From assembly GCF_011397635.1 (NCBI RefSeq), contig NC_064756.1:16754817-16818816 (forward strand): a stretch of 64,000 nucleotides of DNA, written 5' to 3'. The notes under the pieces are model-generated. The model was not told the origin of the DNA, ran no database searches, and saw only the letters and a list, made by a program, of their open reading frames with translations. A program made the position numbers and the translations under genes. Position 1 is the stretch's first letter. Every line of letters starts with the position of its first letter. This document shows positions 63,504 to 64,000 of this stretch, piece by piece. Source of the DNA: Epinephelus fuscoguttatus (Eukaryota > Chordata > Actinopteri > Perciformes > Serranidae).

Positions 63504-64000
63504 ACGTTTTCGGAAAAATAAAGTAATGTTACTGTCATATCAGTAAAGTTAAAATGTTTTCTAGGAATTCAAGTACAGTTCATGCAATACTACATCATGA
63601 TTATCCACCTTACAATGAGCACTAATGAAAATATTTTTTACAATGGATACTTCTTCATCCATTAGTAATTTTTGATTCAGATATGTTGAGACTTCAATAC
63701 TTGTGACAAAAGAAGAATTGAACCATTGAGAGATTTGTGAAATGTGAGAAGTGAGAGGAATCTGACTTTGTTGATTGACAGTAAACCTCATGAATGAGGT
63801 CATGACATCACCTGAGTGCAAACACACCAACTTGAGCACAGATGGTGAAGGCATACACCATCATTTTTAGCTCCTAACTAGGGTAACAACAAAATATGAT
63901 TAACAATGATTATGTGTTTCTTGATTCTGATTATACACTGATTATTGATACATTCAGTTGAGTAAAATATGAGTAAATATTTCCCACAGAAAGCAAATCA
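63504..64000. other. Intergenic tail, nothing recognised
   Basis: AT-rich sequence to the window edge. A minus-strand frame at 63561-63854 has no recognised domain and no splice context. I see no feature that can be supported. Confidence 0.5.

Overview
This is a vertebrate nuclear segment, almost certainly from a ray-finned (teleost) fish. It carries six intron-rich genes with canonical GT-AG splice sites. Between them lie fish-type tRNA-derived SINEs, a decayed Tc1 transposon with a DD34E transposase, L2-like and Expander/RTE-like LINE remnants, many short inverted-repeat elements (MITEs) and CA/TG microsatellites. Four of the genes (anapc15, lamtor1, numa1 and the two halves of human LRTOMT, tomt and lrrc51) are neighbours on human 11q13.4, so this is the fish counterpart of that block, with two additional genes: a secreted Frizzled-related (sizzled-like) gene and an unusual NLR-family gene.

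Layout. 1-4.8 kb: repeat-rich intergenic DNA. 5.2-7.0 kb (+): anapc15, an APC/C subunit. 8.5-10.7 kb (-): tomt, the transmembrane O-methyltransferase of hair cells. 12.9-13.9 kb: MITEs. 14.3-16.9 kb (-): sFRP/sizzled-like gene in three exons. 17-20.4 kb: repeats including a 5'-truncated LINE. 20.75-24.3 kb (+): lamtor1, the Ragulator anchor, with a perfect CLEAR palindrome in its promoter. 26.6-28.3 kb (-): lrrc51. 28.3-29.7 kb: head-to-head promoter region between lrrc51 and numa1, with an X-box palindrome, a ZNF143-like site and an ETS inverted pair. 29.76-48.8 kb (+): numa1, 24 coding exons. 51.4-63.4 kb (+): an NLR-like gene in 13 coding exons. The last 0.5 kb shows no gene.

Two genes stand out. 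numa1 has a single giant rod exon (about 4.66 kb) built of 85-residue coiled-coil repeats. Three consecutive repeats (255 codons, 765 bp) are present in three nearly identical tandem copies. One copy lacks a single G and so breaks the reading frame, which is either an assembly error in a near-perfect repeat or a true mutation. The NLR-like gene has a FISNA-NACHT module whose Walker A lysine is a methionine and whose Walker B acidic end is replaced. It has no leucine-rich repeats, and its NACHT is divided among six exons instead of the usual single large exon of fish NLRs. It looks like a catalytically dead, LRR-less NLR, perhaps a scaffold or regulator. An IRF-type element lies near its likely start.

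The genes are not an operon-like pathway. The cluster is conserved synteny of housekeeping and sensory genes: cell division (anapc15, numa1), lysosome/mTORC1 (lamtor1), hearing/cilia (tomt, lrrc51), BMP/Wnt extracellular control (sizzled-like) and innate immunity (NLR-like). All calls come from reading the sequence; no database search was run. No provirus or LTR element was recognised.
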